In this document: positions 1 to 7,512 of the stretch, piece by piece
How the letters are laid out: every line of letters begins with the position of its first letter
How positions within the stretch are numbered: the stretch's first letter is position 1
Source: JBCAWW01 sp039024315
Lineage (GTDB): Bacteria > Bacteroidota > Bacteroidia > J057
Direction: 5' to 3'
Length of the DNA stretch: 64,000 nucleotides
Assembly: GCA_039024315.1 (NCBI GenBank)
Contig: JBCCQN010000002.1
Coordinates: forward strand, 124,001 to 188,000
Position numbers and translations under genes: made by a program
The notes under the pieces: model-generated
Database searches by the model: none
What the model was told of the DNA's origin: nothing
The model's input: only the letters and a program-made list of their open reading frames with translations

Positions 1-100
1 GAGAGTCGCGAGAACCGAACATTACATGATAGCCATGATGAGTCAGTGATTTGCCGAGCCCTCTGGCTACATTTCCGGTTCCTAAAATTCCTATTTTCAT
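1..100 (-). CDS. NADPH-dependent F420 reductase-like protein, N-terminal fragment (partial)
   Basis: The leftward frame starts at the ATG at 98-100 and runs off the left edge, so only the first 33 residues are seen. They read MKIGILGTGNVARGLGKSL followed by a GSRD segment. GxGxxA at residues 7-12 is a Rossmann dinucleotide-binding loop, and the GSRD after the second strand is typical of the NADP oxidoreductase (coenzyme F420-dependent / NADPH-dependent F420 reductase-like) family, where the Arg binds the 2'-phosphate of NADP. Bacteroidota members have unknown substrates. Family placement rests on a short fragment. Confidence 0.7.
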   Translation of the reverse strand, partial: MKIGILGTGNVARGLGKSLTHHGYHVMFGSRDS

Positions 101-175
101 TAGCTTTTAATGTCGGTATATTGGGTCCTAGGCCGCAAATATAGACGATAATTTGAAATAAAGGAAACCCTAATT

Positions 176-817
176 TCAATCTAGCGGGCTAGCGATCCCT
201 ACCCTTTTATTTAAGAACTTATTCTCAAAACATTCTTTGATCATAAAGTCGGCCACCCCTTTTACAGAGGCTTCGTTTCTAGCGTTTTTAGGATAGTAAT
301 CAGCCTTGACGATATAGTCATCGATTGCTTTTTCGGACTGGTGCATAAATGCAGGACAAACAATTGTCCAATCCAGATCACTAATCTTCAAAAGCTCCCA
401 TACTCTCAAATGATCCAAAGAGATATTTTGCAAGTTGGGGGGAAAACTGAGGGATTCCATTACGATCTGCCAATCATTTTCTTGCAGGATACCTGCCCCT
501 GTAATGGTAACCAGTCGCTTAACTCCTTTGGTTTTCATCGCGCTGATAATATTGCGGATACCCGTAGAGAGTAGGGTGATAGGCCCCCTGAACTGCCGAA
601 TACCAATTACAGATAAGACAGCATCATGTCCGGGTAGGGCGGCTTCAATTAAGGCAGGATAGAGTACATCCCCTTGTTTCAAGCTTAATTGGGGGTGAGT
701 TAAGGGAAATTCGTCAATATTGCGGGCAAAGGCAGTAACCTCATGCCCAGCCTCTAAAGCATGTTCTACTAATTGACTGCCTAATCGTCCGGTAGCTCCT
801 ATTACGAGGACTTTCAT
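176..817 (-). CDS. NAD(P)-binding SDR-type oxidoreductase (NmrA/NAD(P)H-binding family)
   Basis: 213 aa. The N-terminus reads MKVLVIGATGRLGSQLVEHA: a beta strand followed by GATGRLG (GxxGxxG, residues 7-13), the dinucleotide-binding loop of atypical short-chain dehydrogenases. A TITGAG segment near residue 105 matches the strand-4 region. The catalytic YxxxK of classical SDRs is not evident, so this is better called an atypical NAD(P)H-binding protein, possibly a redox sensor or isomerase-like enzyme. No signal peptide, so cytoplasmic. It lies 75 bp from the F420-reductase-like gene on the same strand; two neighbouring Rossmann proteins suggest redox metabolism, but the substrate cannot be read from sequence. 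Confidence 0.75.
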   Translation of the reverse strand: MKVLVIGATGRLGSQLVEHALEAGHEVTAFARNIDEFPLTHPQLSLKQGDVLYPALIEAALPGHDAVLSVIGIRQFRGPITLLSTGIRNIISAMKTKGVKRLVTITGAGILQENDWQIVMESLSFPPNLQNISLDHLRVWELLKISDLDWTIVCPAFMHQSEKAIDDYIVKADYYPKNARNEASVKGVADFMIKECFENKFLNKRVGIASPLD

Positions 818-909
818 ATGTAGTATTTAGCTAAGTCCTTGGGTCTCATATATATGCCCAAGCAGGGCGAAATAAACAAAATCCCACCGAAAAAGCTAAC
901 TATGCCAAT

Positions 910-1986
910 TTAGGGGAAATTTATATGGGTCCGGAAGAGTTCTACCGCCTTCTTTACCTTCCAAGGAGTGCGGTTATTGATTTTAACCTCAATTCGACTA
1001 ATTTTTATAACCGCCTCATAGGTATCAATTTTTGCACGTAAAACTGGTATGCGATTAGTCTCGATATATTCTAACTGTTCAGTGCTGAGTTCTCCCTCAC
1101 CGGTGACAATGATCCCTGATAGGGGCTGCTTTTCTAAATGGGCTAAGCGTTCAACTTGTTGGATCTTTTTAATCGCCTCCCCTAATCGCTTATAACTCAC
1201 GACTAAAAGTTGGTTACAAAAGTCAACACTGTTTTTTAAATCGATCAAAGAGCCCGCAATTATATCACTCACTCGATTGTCGAGTTGATCTTCATTGTGC
1301 AGCACCCTAGCTCCTACTGCCGAAGCAATAGTGGCCATTACCGGTAGGCCCAGTTCTTCTTCATAAGGCAAAATGCCCAATAATGGAATTTCTTGTGCCG
1401 CTAACCAGTTGCCTACATAATGTTTGACTTTATCAATTTTTTGCGGCAGTGCTTTATTGATAATGATCCCAACTATGGGGATATTTAGAGAGCGGAAGAG
1501 AGATAGATTTAAAGTAAGTCGATCGATAGTATTACCTACCCCTGCCTCTACTACCATAATTACTCCTGCGCCCAAAAGGCGAGCTACTCTGGCATTAGAC
1601 AATTCTACCACACTGCCCACCCCAGGATGACCAGTCCCCTCATAAACCACAATATCGTGGTTTTGCTGCAGGATTTTGGAGGCCTTTAAAATTCTATTTT
1701 CGTAATTAAACTGATCAGGATTGTCGAGATAACTGGTGGTGGCCCCAGAACCTAGGATTACAGGGCTATGAAGTTCTGGTACTAACTCAAATCCCATCGT
1801 ACCCGAGAAGAGGAGAGCATCTTTGTCTGCCCGACTAGGTCCTACATCAATAAACTGTTGCCCCACAGGCTTGCAGTAGCCTACATTCAAGCCATTTTCT
1901 TTCAATACCGAAACAATCCCCAGCGTAGAGGTAGTTTTGCCAACGTGTTGGCTTGTAGCAGCAACATAAATTCGGTTAGGCGTCAT
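910..1986 (-). CDS. BioD/Pta-N-like P-loop ATPase
   Basis: 358 aa. The N-terminus carries a dethiobiotin-synthetase/CobQ-type P-loop, ATSQHVGKTTSTLG (residues 9-22), then YCKPVGQQ, the conserved strand after the Walker helix in this superfamily. The same fold forms the N-terminal regulatory domain of long phosphotransacetylases, and a DRTGG-like C-terminal region is plausible (IIVTGEGELSTEQLEYI near residues 290-310). There is no acetyltransferase domain, so it is a stand-alone homologue. It begins 13 bp after the coaX stop and is probably co-transcribed with it. The reaction is unknown; cobyrinate or biotin synthesis seems unlikely because no such genes are near. Confidence 0.65.
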   Translation of the reverse strand: MTPNRIYVAATSQHVGKTTSTLGIVSVLKENGLNVGYCKPVGQQFIDVGPSRADKDALLFSGTMGFELVPELHSPVILGSGATTSYLDNPDQFNYENRILKASKILQQNHDIVVYEGTGHPGVGSVVELSNARVARLLGAGVIMVVEAGVGNTIDRLTLNLSLFRSLNIPIVGIIINKALPQKIDKVKHYVGNWLAAQEIPLLGILPYEEELGLPVMATIASAVGARVLHNEDQLDNRVSDIIAGSLIDLKNSVDFCNQLLVVSYKRLGEAIKKIQQVERLAHLEKQPLSGIIVTGEGELSTEQLEYIETNRIPVLRAKIDTYEAVIKISRIEVKINNRTPWKVKKAVELFRTHINFP

Positions 1987-1999
1987 AAGCCAGATATTT

Positions 2000-2758
2000 T
2001 TATCCGTATTTCTCAGATATCATGCGTAATCCTTCTAAGGTAAGCTTGCGATCGATATGATCAAATCGTTTGTGGACAGGTTTCAGTATTGAGGACAAGC
2101 CACCCGTTGCAACAAGAGCGGCTTCCCCTCCCATTTCTGCCATCATACGATCCAGCACTTCATTGACCAAGCCTACATAGCCCACTAATATGCCGGCCTG
2201 CACGGCATGGGCAGTGTTCTTGCCGATGACGGAATCAGGCAAGTCGAGAGGAACCATTGGCAATTGAGCGGTATTGGCAAATAAAGACTTCATCGCCGTT
2301 TTTAGCCCTGGGGCAATTGCAACTCCCATAATCTCACCAGCAGATGAGACGGCCGTAAAGGTCAAAGCAGTACCAAAGTCCACGATGATACAAGCCTTTT
2401 GAAACATTTGATAGGCAGCATAAGCATTTGCCACTAGGTCAGAGCCTATTTCCTCTGGATTATCAATATCCAAAGGTAGTTTTTCATACAATTCCATGCC
2501 AAGGATAAGCGGATCAATGCCAGTGAGCGATTTGAGAGAAGCAAGTAAGCTGGGAGTTACGCCAGGCACTACGCTACTGAGCACCACCTTATTGATCAAA
2601 TGAGGGCTTATACTATGCTCAACCAACCAGTTTTTAAATGTTTTACCAGCAGTAGTATAATGTGCTGATGGATGACGCATCTCTGCGCCCCAACCTTTTT
2701 CCTGTTCAAAAAAGCCAAATACAATGTCTGTATTGCCAATATCTACTGCGAGAAGCAT
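2000..2758 (-). CDS. coaX: Type III pantothenate kinase
   Basis: 252 aa, normal for the family. CoaX phosphorylates pantothenate in the first step of coenzyme A synthesis and is a cytoplasmic ASKHA-fold dimer needing a monovalent cation. The visible motifs are LLAVDIGNT at residues 2-10 (phosphate-binding loop), IVDFGTALTFTAV near residue 125 (catalytic and phosphate-2 region), GVAIAPGL near 147 and VATGGL near 219. Bacteria with CoaX often lack CoaA; no other kinase is seen here. It heads a two-gene unit with the BioD-like ATPase. The start at 2758 gives the intact N-terminal strand. Confidence 0.95.
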   Translation of the reverse strand: MLLAVDIGNTDIVFGFFEQEKGWGAEMRHPSAHYTTAGKTFKNWLVEHSISPHLINKVVLSSVVPGVTPSLLASLKSLTGIDPLILGMELYEKLPLDIDNPEEIGSDLVANAYAAYQMFQKACIIVDFGTALTFTAVSSAGEIMGVAIAPGLKTAMKSLFANTAQLPMVPLDLPDSVIGKNTAHAVQAGILVGYVGLVNEVLDRMMAEMGGEAALVATGGLSSILKPVHKRFDHIDRKLTLEGLRMISEKYG

Positions 2759-2803
2759 AGGAGAGCTTTTGTTTTCGACCCCGAAAATAGAAAATTCGCC
2801 TAG

Positions 2804-2835
2804 CTAAAAAAATAAAAGCGAACCGAAGTCCGCTT
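2804..2835 (-). terminator. Rho-independent terminator with UUCG tetraloop
   Basis: Read leftward, an 8-bp stem (AAGCGGAC/GTTCGCTT with one G-T wobble) closes on a C(TTCG)G tetraloop, a very stable loop, and is followed by TTATTTTTTT. It lies 35 bp beyond the stop of the secreted protein ending at 2870 and before coaX. Confidence 0.8.
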
Positions 2836-2869
2836 CAAATCATAAAAACAGCATTTGTGTAAGCTATTT

Positions 2870-3937
2870 TTACCAGTCAGTATCAACATACCAATCCTGA
2901 GTTGGGTACCAACGATTGTACTCAGGCTCCCAATCTGGTTTGACAAACCAATCCTTGCCTTTTTCCCATCCTAAAGGAGGTGTCCAGGAGCTTTGGGCAT
3001 TTTGAAAATGCTGTGGATACAAAAACAACTGTCCTTCTAGTAACCTAACAATATCACGTTCTGGCACCTCCAAACCATCAGCAGTAATCACCACTGCCAA
3101 AAAACCAATATCATCTGGATTCATAGTTTGTAAAAACCTCCCGTGAGTAAAGTGATTACCATGACCATATACTTCCACTCCCGCTACCAAATTTTCTTGT
3201 AGCATCCCATCTGGCTGTTGTAAAACTGTATCTAGCAATAAGCCTCTTTGTGAAGTATATACCGCGTAAACTGGTCGTCTTAAATCTCGCATCTCGATCC
3301 GAAACTTATCTTCAAACTGCATCACATCCATTTCAAACTTTTTCGCCAGTTTCCTCACACCCACGGGTACTTGATTGTGGTTGAGCAAGCTTATCGTGCT
3401 AAGCCATTCTCCGTTTTCATCGTAGCTAATCAGTTTAGGACCGCGTATAGTTTGAAAAGAAAAGACATATTTCCCTTCTGTCACCGCTTCTCTGATGTCT
3501 TCTGCATCCCAGTATCGCTCTTGCAAATCTATTTTTGCCAAATCTCTGGCAAAAGTTTCTGACTTTTTGTCGAGCTTTTTCCTTGCTTGTTTGAGGGCAG
3601 AAAGCTTTAGTTTTTTCTGCTCCTCAAGGGTATAAATACTATTGGGGCCAAAGGTCAATATACTGTCTTGCGCTGTTATTGCGGCGGGCGGCTCTGCTTC
3701 ATTTTGAGTCTTTTCTATTGCTGCGGCTTCGCCGAACGCTTCTTCGAGATCATCCGAAGAGGCCTGCGCTGCCGCTTCCTCCCCTTGCCATTGATTGGCA
3801 AACTCAGCAGCTTTGCGGGATGCTTTTTTTCTTTCGCGCTTTTGTTTTGCACGTGAAGTGGTTTGGGCCTTAGCCGTAATTGGCCCTATTATCAAAAAGG
3901 TCAGAAGGAGGGTGAAGAGCAGTGGGTATCTTTTCAT
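2870..3937 (-). CDS. Secreted protein of unknown function
   Basis: 355 aa. A signal peptide is clear (MKRYPLLFTLLLTFLIIGPITAKAQ, residues 1-25). Next comes a very basic Lys/Arg segment (25-45), an acidic and alanine-rich linker (50-90), then a mixed alpha/beta domain. The last 40 residues hold seven tryptophans and repeat a PxW/DWxV-like pattern. There is no lipobox, transmembrane helix or T9SS sorting domain, so it is probably periplasmic or exported by the general route only. I recognise no family. Around 3726 the frame contains a GCTTCGCCGAACGCTT motif resembling the family A hairpin found in intergenic DNA. It is followed by a strong terminator. Confidence 0.6.
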   Translation of the reverse strand: MKRYPLLFTLLLTFLIIGPITAKAQTTSRAKQKRERKKASRKAAEFANQWQGEEAAAQASSDDLEEAFGEAAAIEKTQNEAEPPAAITAQDSILTFGPNSIYTLEEQKKLKLSALKQARKKLDKKSETFARDLAKIDLQERYWDAEDIREAVTEGKYVFSFQTIRGPKLISYDENGEWLSTISLLNHNQVPVGVRKLAKKFEMDVMQFEDKFRIEMRDLRRPVYAVYTSQRGLLLDTVLQQPDGMLQENLVAGVEVYGHGNHFTHGRFLQTMNPDDIGFLAVVITADGLEVPERDIVRLLEGQLFLYPQHFQNAQSSWTPPLGWEKGKDWFVKPDWEPEYNRWYPTQDWYVDTDW

Positions 3938-4109
3938 TTAATAATGATAATGGACTTTACATACTTCAAAATTCCCATTATTCGTATTAACTTAAAAACC
4001 ATTTAAGTCGCTTATCTTTCACCTTTCCGGACTAGTTTGGCAATTTTTACAGATAGGATTTTAAGGCCGCATTACCTAGCTTTGAGCATAATTACGACTC
4101 AAATTACTA

Positions 4110-4970
4110 ATGCAAAAAGAAATGAAAAAAGTACTCACCCCTGTTTTCGCATTCTTGCTGACACTGGGCCTATTCACTAGCGTTGATGCGCAAATCCAAA
4201 CACCAGCGCCTAGTCCATCTTCTACAGTTGAACAAGCAGTTGGTCTAGCTACCTTTAGCATTGACTATTCTCGTCCTGCCATGCGGGGACGTACGATCTA
4301 TGGCGAACTAGTTCCTTTTGGTAAAATCTGGCGCACTGGAGCCAACGCATCTACCAAAATCAGCTTTGACCGTGATGCCAACATTGGCGGTGTAGATATG
4401 AAGGCTGGTACCTATGCGATCTATACTATGCCTGGAGAAGAAACTTGGACTGTGATGTTTTATAGCGACCTCCGTCTCGGTGGAAATGTCAATGGTTATG
4501 ATGAAAAAAATGAGGTGGCCCGTTTTACCGTTGAACCTCAGGAATACCCTGTTACGGTAGAGTCATTTTCTATGGGCTTTAGTAACATCACTGGTAACTC
4601 AGCCAACATCTTCATTATTTGGGAAAATACTGCGGTAAGCATACCGGTAAAAATAGATACAGAGACAGAAGTTATGGCTTCTATCGAAAGTACTATGGCG
4701 GGTCCGAGCATGAACGATTACCGCGCTGCGGCTAACTTCTATGCCAACAATGACAAAGATATGGATAAGGCTTTGGAATGGATCAACATGTGTATGGAGC
4801 TTGGGGGTAAAGACCGCTTCTGGATGGTAACTGACAAAGCACGTATCCTCGCCAAAATGGGCAAAAAGGAAGAAGCTAAAGCCGCTGCTACTATGGCCAT
4901 GGAAATGGCTAAGAAAGCGGGCAATAACGATTACGTTAAAATTAACGAAGACATTATTTCTGGATTGTAG
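4110..4970 (+). CDS. DUF2911 domain-containing secreted protein
   Basis: 286 aa from the ATG at 4110; a second ATG at 4122 (MKKVLTP) begins the signal peptide more cleanly and may be the true start. The signal sequence ends near VDAQ. The DUF2911 core follows, with FSIDYSRPAMRGRTIYG, PFGKIWRTGANAST and AGTYAIYTMPG, the signature stretches of this Bacteroidota family of unknown function. The C-terminal 90 residues are helical with a TPR-like look (MDKALEWINMCMELGG, then EEAKAAATMAMEMAK). Monocistronic, ending at a 17-bp perfect hairpin. The family is extracytoplasmic; no enzymatic activity is established. Confidence 0.85.
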   Translation: MQKEMKKVLTPVFAFLLTLGLFTSVDAQIQTPAPSPSSTVEQAVGLATFSIDYSRPAMRGRTIYGELVPFGKIWRTGANASTKISFDRDANIGGVDMKAGTYAIYTMPGEETWTVMFYSDLRLGGNVNGYDEKNEVARFTVEPQEYPVTVESFSMGFSNITGNSANIFIIWENTAVSIPVKIDTETEVMASIESTMAGPSMNDYRAAANFYANNDKDMDKALEWINMCMELGGKDRFWMVTDKARILAKMGKKEEAKAAATMAMEMAKKAGNNDYVKINEDIISGL

Positions 4971-4992
4971 GCTGCTACAATTTGGTAAAACG

Positions 4993-5031
4993 CAACATGA
5001 GTCATCCCTAACGTAGGGATGACTCATGTTG
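4993..5031. terminator. Perfect 17-bp inverted repeat between convergent genes
   Basis: Arms 4993-5009 and 5015-5031 are exact reverse complements around a 5-nt loop (AACGT). It sits between the convergent DUF2911 and protease genes. Only a short T run follows on the + strand, so it may act as a bidirectional terminator or transcript stabiliser. Confidence 0.7.
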
Positions 5032-5107
5032 TTTACAGCTACCTTAGCCAGACAGACTCAGACTCACGTATGGCCAAACGGCTAATCGCTTAGCTTCATA
5101 ACTATTT

Positions 5108-6514
5108 TCAAGGATAGTTTGCGCGTGCCCAAGAAATGAGTGCTGAAAGTGCAGGCCCTCCACCTGCTTCATTGTCTCCAGCGGTTCCTGTTCCAGGATT
5201 AGAAGGACTCGAGCTATCGGCCCCCACTACTCTAGGCCATGGTTCGTCGGCCCACCATCCCCAATAAGGTCCTCCTGAATGGCCGCCTACAGTATCCATA
5301 AAATGTCCTAGTACGAAACCTTCCTGACCAGCTGTATTGCGAGACTCTACTGAGGTAATCGCCCCACCCCCAAAGAATGCTGGTCTTTCTCCGCCAGAAA
5401 GATCTGAAGGATACCCCAATTGTTGCCAGTAGTTTCCATTATTCCATGAAGAATTATAAGTGCGATAACCAGCATAGCCGGTAAGATCTCCCATATTGCG
5501 GTCAAGTACCAATACTACGTAATCAAACGCAGATTCGGCATTCGTCAATCCATCAGATCCATCTACCCGTGTCCAATATATCACTCGATTGGCCCATGCG
5601 ACTCCGAAGGGGGCATCACCATTGTAGTATGCTGGGGTAAACTTCACCCAGCCCGCTCCATCATCTGTCCAATTGATGCAATGATTGGCGGTAAGCATCA
5701 AGCGTTTGCCTATCATAGTACCGGTGCAATACCCACTTTCAGTATCCACTCTCCCAACAGTACACCAAGGAAAGGAATTATCTCTGTATATATATCTTGA
5801 GTCAGGGGGAAATACTGAATTGGGTATATCCAATTCAGTATTTATCCTTCGAGGAGGTTGCAGTAGTTCTGGTTTGAATCTTGTCTTGAGGAAGTCCGAA
5901 CTAGCGCCATCAAGCTCCGATTTTAGGTCAAAGTCTCGGATCAATTTGAGATCTAAGGCTTGTGTTTTAATTGCAGGAAACTCACGTTGTTTCAAAACAA
6001 AAGGTGCTTCAAGGATATAAGCACCCGTCTCCTTTTCCCTACGCAACCGGATATCAAGGTCCTTATTGTCAATGGAAAAAAAGCGATCTAGTTCCACATA
6101 TATTCCCTTAGGCAGCTCTTTCTTCGCAGGTATATCTTTGAGAACCTCCAATTTTTCTTGCATCATTGGAGATCCCTCTAAGGGTATAGGAGAAAAGGAA
6201 CCCAATGATTGTCTATCAATTTCCAATTCAAAATGTTCCACCTCCTTGGCTCCAACGCGAATTTGTTCGTCGGTTTTCAAGAGTAACCTTCGAGGAGGCG
6301 CATACACCATAAGATAGATATCTGGTTTTGCGTCCCAAAGCTCTTGAAAATCCTTGGCAGAATAATCCAACTCAAATTTTCCTTCTTGATCTGAATAAGC
6401 TACCCCGAGTAAGTCATCCCAAAGTAGATCCTTGTCATAAGCGCGAACTTTTAATCCCTTGACGGGTAGTCCGCTTTCTTTTTCCCGAATTTGTCCAGTG
6501 ATTCTGAATTCCAT
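5108..6514 (-). CDS. Trypsin-like serine protease with N-terminal TTR/Ig-like domain
   Basis: 468 aa. The C-terminal half is a chymotrypsin-fold (S1/V8-like) peptidase. All three catalytic residues are recognisable: His in LTANHC, Asp in AFDYVVLVLD and Ser in GGHSGGPYWG. The first 80 residues (FRITGQIREKESGLPVKGLKVRAYD, then SDQEGKFELDYS) look like a transthyretin/carboxypeptidase-regulatory beta-sandwich. A charged linker of about 150 residues separates the two. No signal peptide is visible at the ATG at 6514 and none is encoded just upstream, which is odd for this enzyme class; it may act in the cytoplasm, leave by a non-Sec route, or be a substrate of another exporter. Substrate unknown. 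Confidence 0.85.
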   Translation of the reverse strand: MEFRITGQIREKESGLPVKGLKVRAYDKDLLWDDLLGVAYSDQEGKFELDYSAKDFQELWDAKPDIYLMVYAPPRRLLLKTDEQIRVGAKEVEHFELEIDRQSLGSFSPIPLEGSPMMQEKLEVLKDIPAKKELPKGIYVELDRFFSIDNKDLDIRLRREKETGAYILEAPFVLKQREFPAIKTQALDLKLIRDFDLKSELDGASSDFLKTRFKPELLQPPRRINTELDIPNSVFPPDSRYIYRDNSFPWCTVGRVDTESGYCTGTMIGKRLMLTANHCINWTDDGAGWVKFTPAYYNGDAPFGVAWANRVIYWTRVDGSDGLTNAESAFDYVVLVLDRNMGDLTGYAGYRTYNSSWNNGNYWQQLGYPSDLSGGERPAFFGGGAITSVESRNTAGQEGFVLGHFMDTVGGHSGGPYWGWWADEPWPRVVGADSSSPSNPGTGTAGDNEAGGGPALSALISWARANYP

Positions 6515-6855
6515 AATCGTATATGTATTTGAATAAGAACTCTGTCCGAAGAGGCTGCTTTTTACCTATTATCAGGCAAAAATGTCTTCGGGCTTAAAGC
6601 TTAATTTTGACAAATCACTTAGGGAAGAACAATAAGCTACCTAATCAGATTCATAAAAGCAATAGGTCACGCCACCAATACACTCCATTTGACAAAAAAG
6701 AGACATATTAGCAACAATTAACTCTATTGCTAGGGATAAAAAGTACTTTATTCAAATCACCTAGCGTTTCGCGGAAAGGAATTACCGACAATGATGTAGA
6801 GACTAAACGCATGAGCCACTTCCAACATTCAGGCAGATCAATGCTTTTGAACTAT
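6515..6855. other. Intergenic region without a recognisable gene
   Basis: AT-rich DNA upstream of the protease gene. I see no convincing reading frame, RNA gene or terminator. It probably contains the leftward protease promoter, but no clear TAnnTTTG element stands out. A GCGTTTCGCGGAAAGG stretch near 6764 vaguely resembles the family A hairpin. Confidence 0.4.
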
Positions 6856-6953
6856 GTAGACAGAAATATTTAGACCTAAGAAAATTGGGCTATATGGTTC
6901 GTGGAGACCGATTCTCCGTATTGGGTACTTTTTAATTTCTACTCTTCGCTTAA
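6856..6953 (+). repeat. Family B dispersed repeat, degenerate copy
   Basis: Shares TAGACCTA, the TTGGGCTATATG core and the GGTACTTTTTA-ATTTCTACTCT 3' segment with the better copies at 45165-45313 and 56325-56441, in the same order. The left part is shortened. This copy is upstream of, not behind, its right-hand gene. Confidence 0.6.
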
Positions 6954-7014
6954 ATATTAGCATTTTTTAATGCTACCTTGCCCAACAACTTACTTTCATT
7001 TGAGTATATACGGT

Positions 7015-7365
7015 ATGAGGTATTGTATTCTGATTCTGTGCCTAGCTTTTTCAATTACACCTGCGCTTGGACAAGAACTATCCTACCGCACTAACTTACC
7101 TATTACAGACAGCCTTCAGCAAGAAGTACGGCTTCAGTTCAATAAACTTAGCGAACCGCTTGGCCTAGGACCTAACTCACAACCTCAAATCCCCGCTTAT
7201 TTCATCCCTTCCTACGCCCGAGCTAATCCTAGCGGCTACAGCTATTTGTGTCGCCTTGAATTAAAAATTGAAGATGAACTACCTTTGGGTATTTGGATAA
7301 GAGCCGATGAGAAGGCCGCTCCAGGTGGAAGCTTATATCTGAGAATGAAAGTATTGCGGTTTTAA
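7015..7365 (+). CDS. Small secreted protein of unknown function
   Basis: 116 aa from the ATG at 7015, chosen because it begins directly with a signal peptide (MRYCILILCLAFSITPALGQ). An upstream in-frame ATG at 6970 would add 15 residues in front. The mature part is about 96 residues with a YLCRLELKIEDELPLGIWIRAD beta-like stretch and no cysteine pairs, lipobox or sorting domain. No family recognised. It converges on the GH3 fusion gene with 147 bp between them. Confidence 0.5.
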   Translation: MRYCILILCLAFSITPALGQELSYRTNLPITDSLQQEVRLQFNKLSEPLGLGPNSQPQIPAYFIPSYARANPSGYSYLCRLELKIEDELPLGIWIRADEKAAPGGSLYLRMKVLRF

Positions 7366-7444
7366 GATATCTATGTACTTTTCTTTTCCCTCTAAAGATC
7401 AATTTGCCTACATACTGAGTCGAATCCATTTTTAGGAATCGAAT

Positions 7445-7465
7445 CGTTCCGCGCAGCGGTAAGCC
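7445..7465 (-). repeat. Family A hairpin (single)
   Basis: CGTTCCGCGCAGCGGTAAGCC, the reverse orientation of the family A hairpin (CCGCTGCGCGG plus AACG), lies between convergent genes 48 bp from the end of the GH3 fusion gene. It may help end transcription or stabilise mRNA, but this is inference. Confidence 0.6.
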
Positions 7466-7512
7466 TAATCTTGGAGTCAAATATAATCCGTAAGTCGCAC
7501 AACTAGCACGAT

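Noticed and set aside
4599..5027. 142-codon frame opposite the DUF2911 gene
   Set aside because: Overlaps the DUF2911 domain and includes the terminator hairpin; not credible as a gene.
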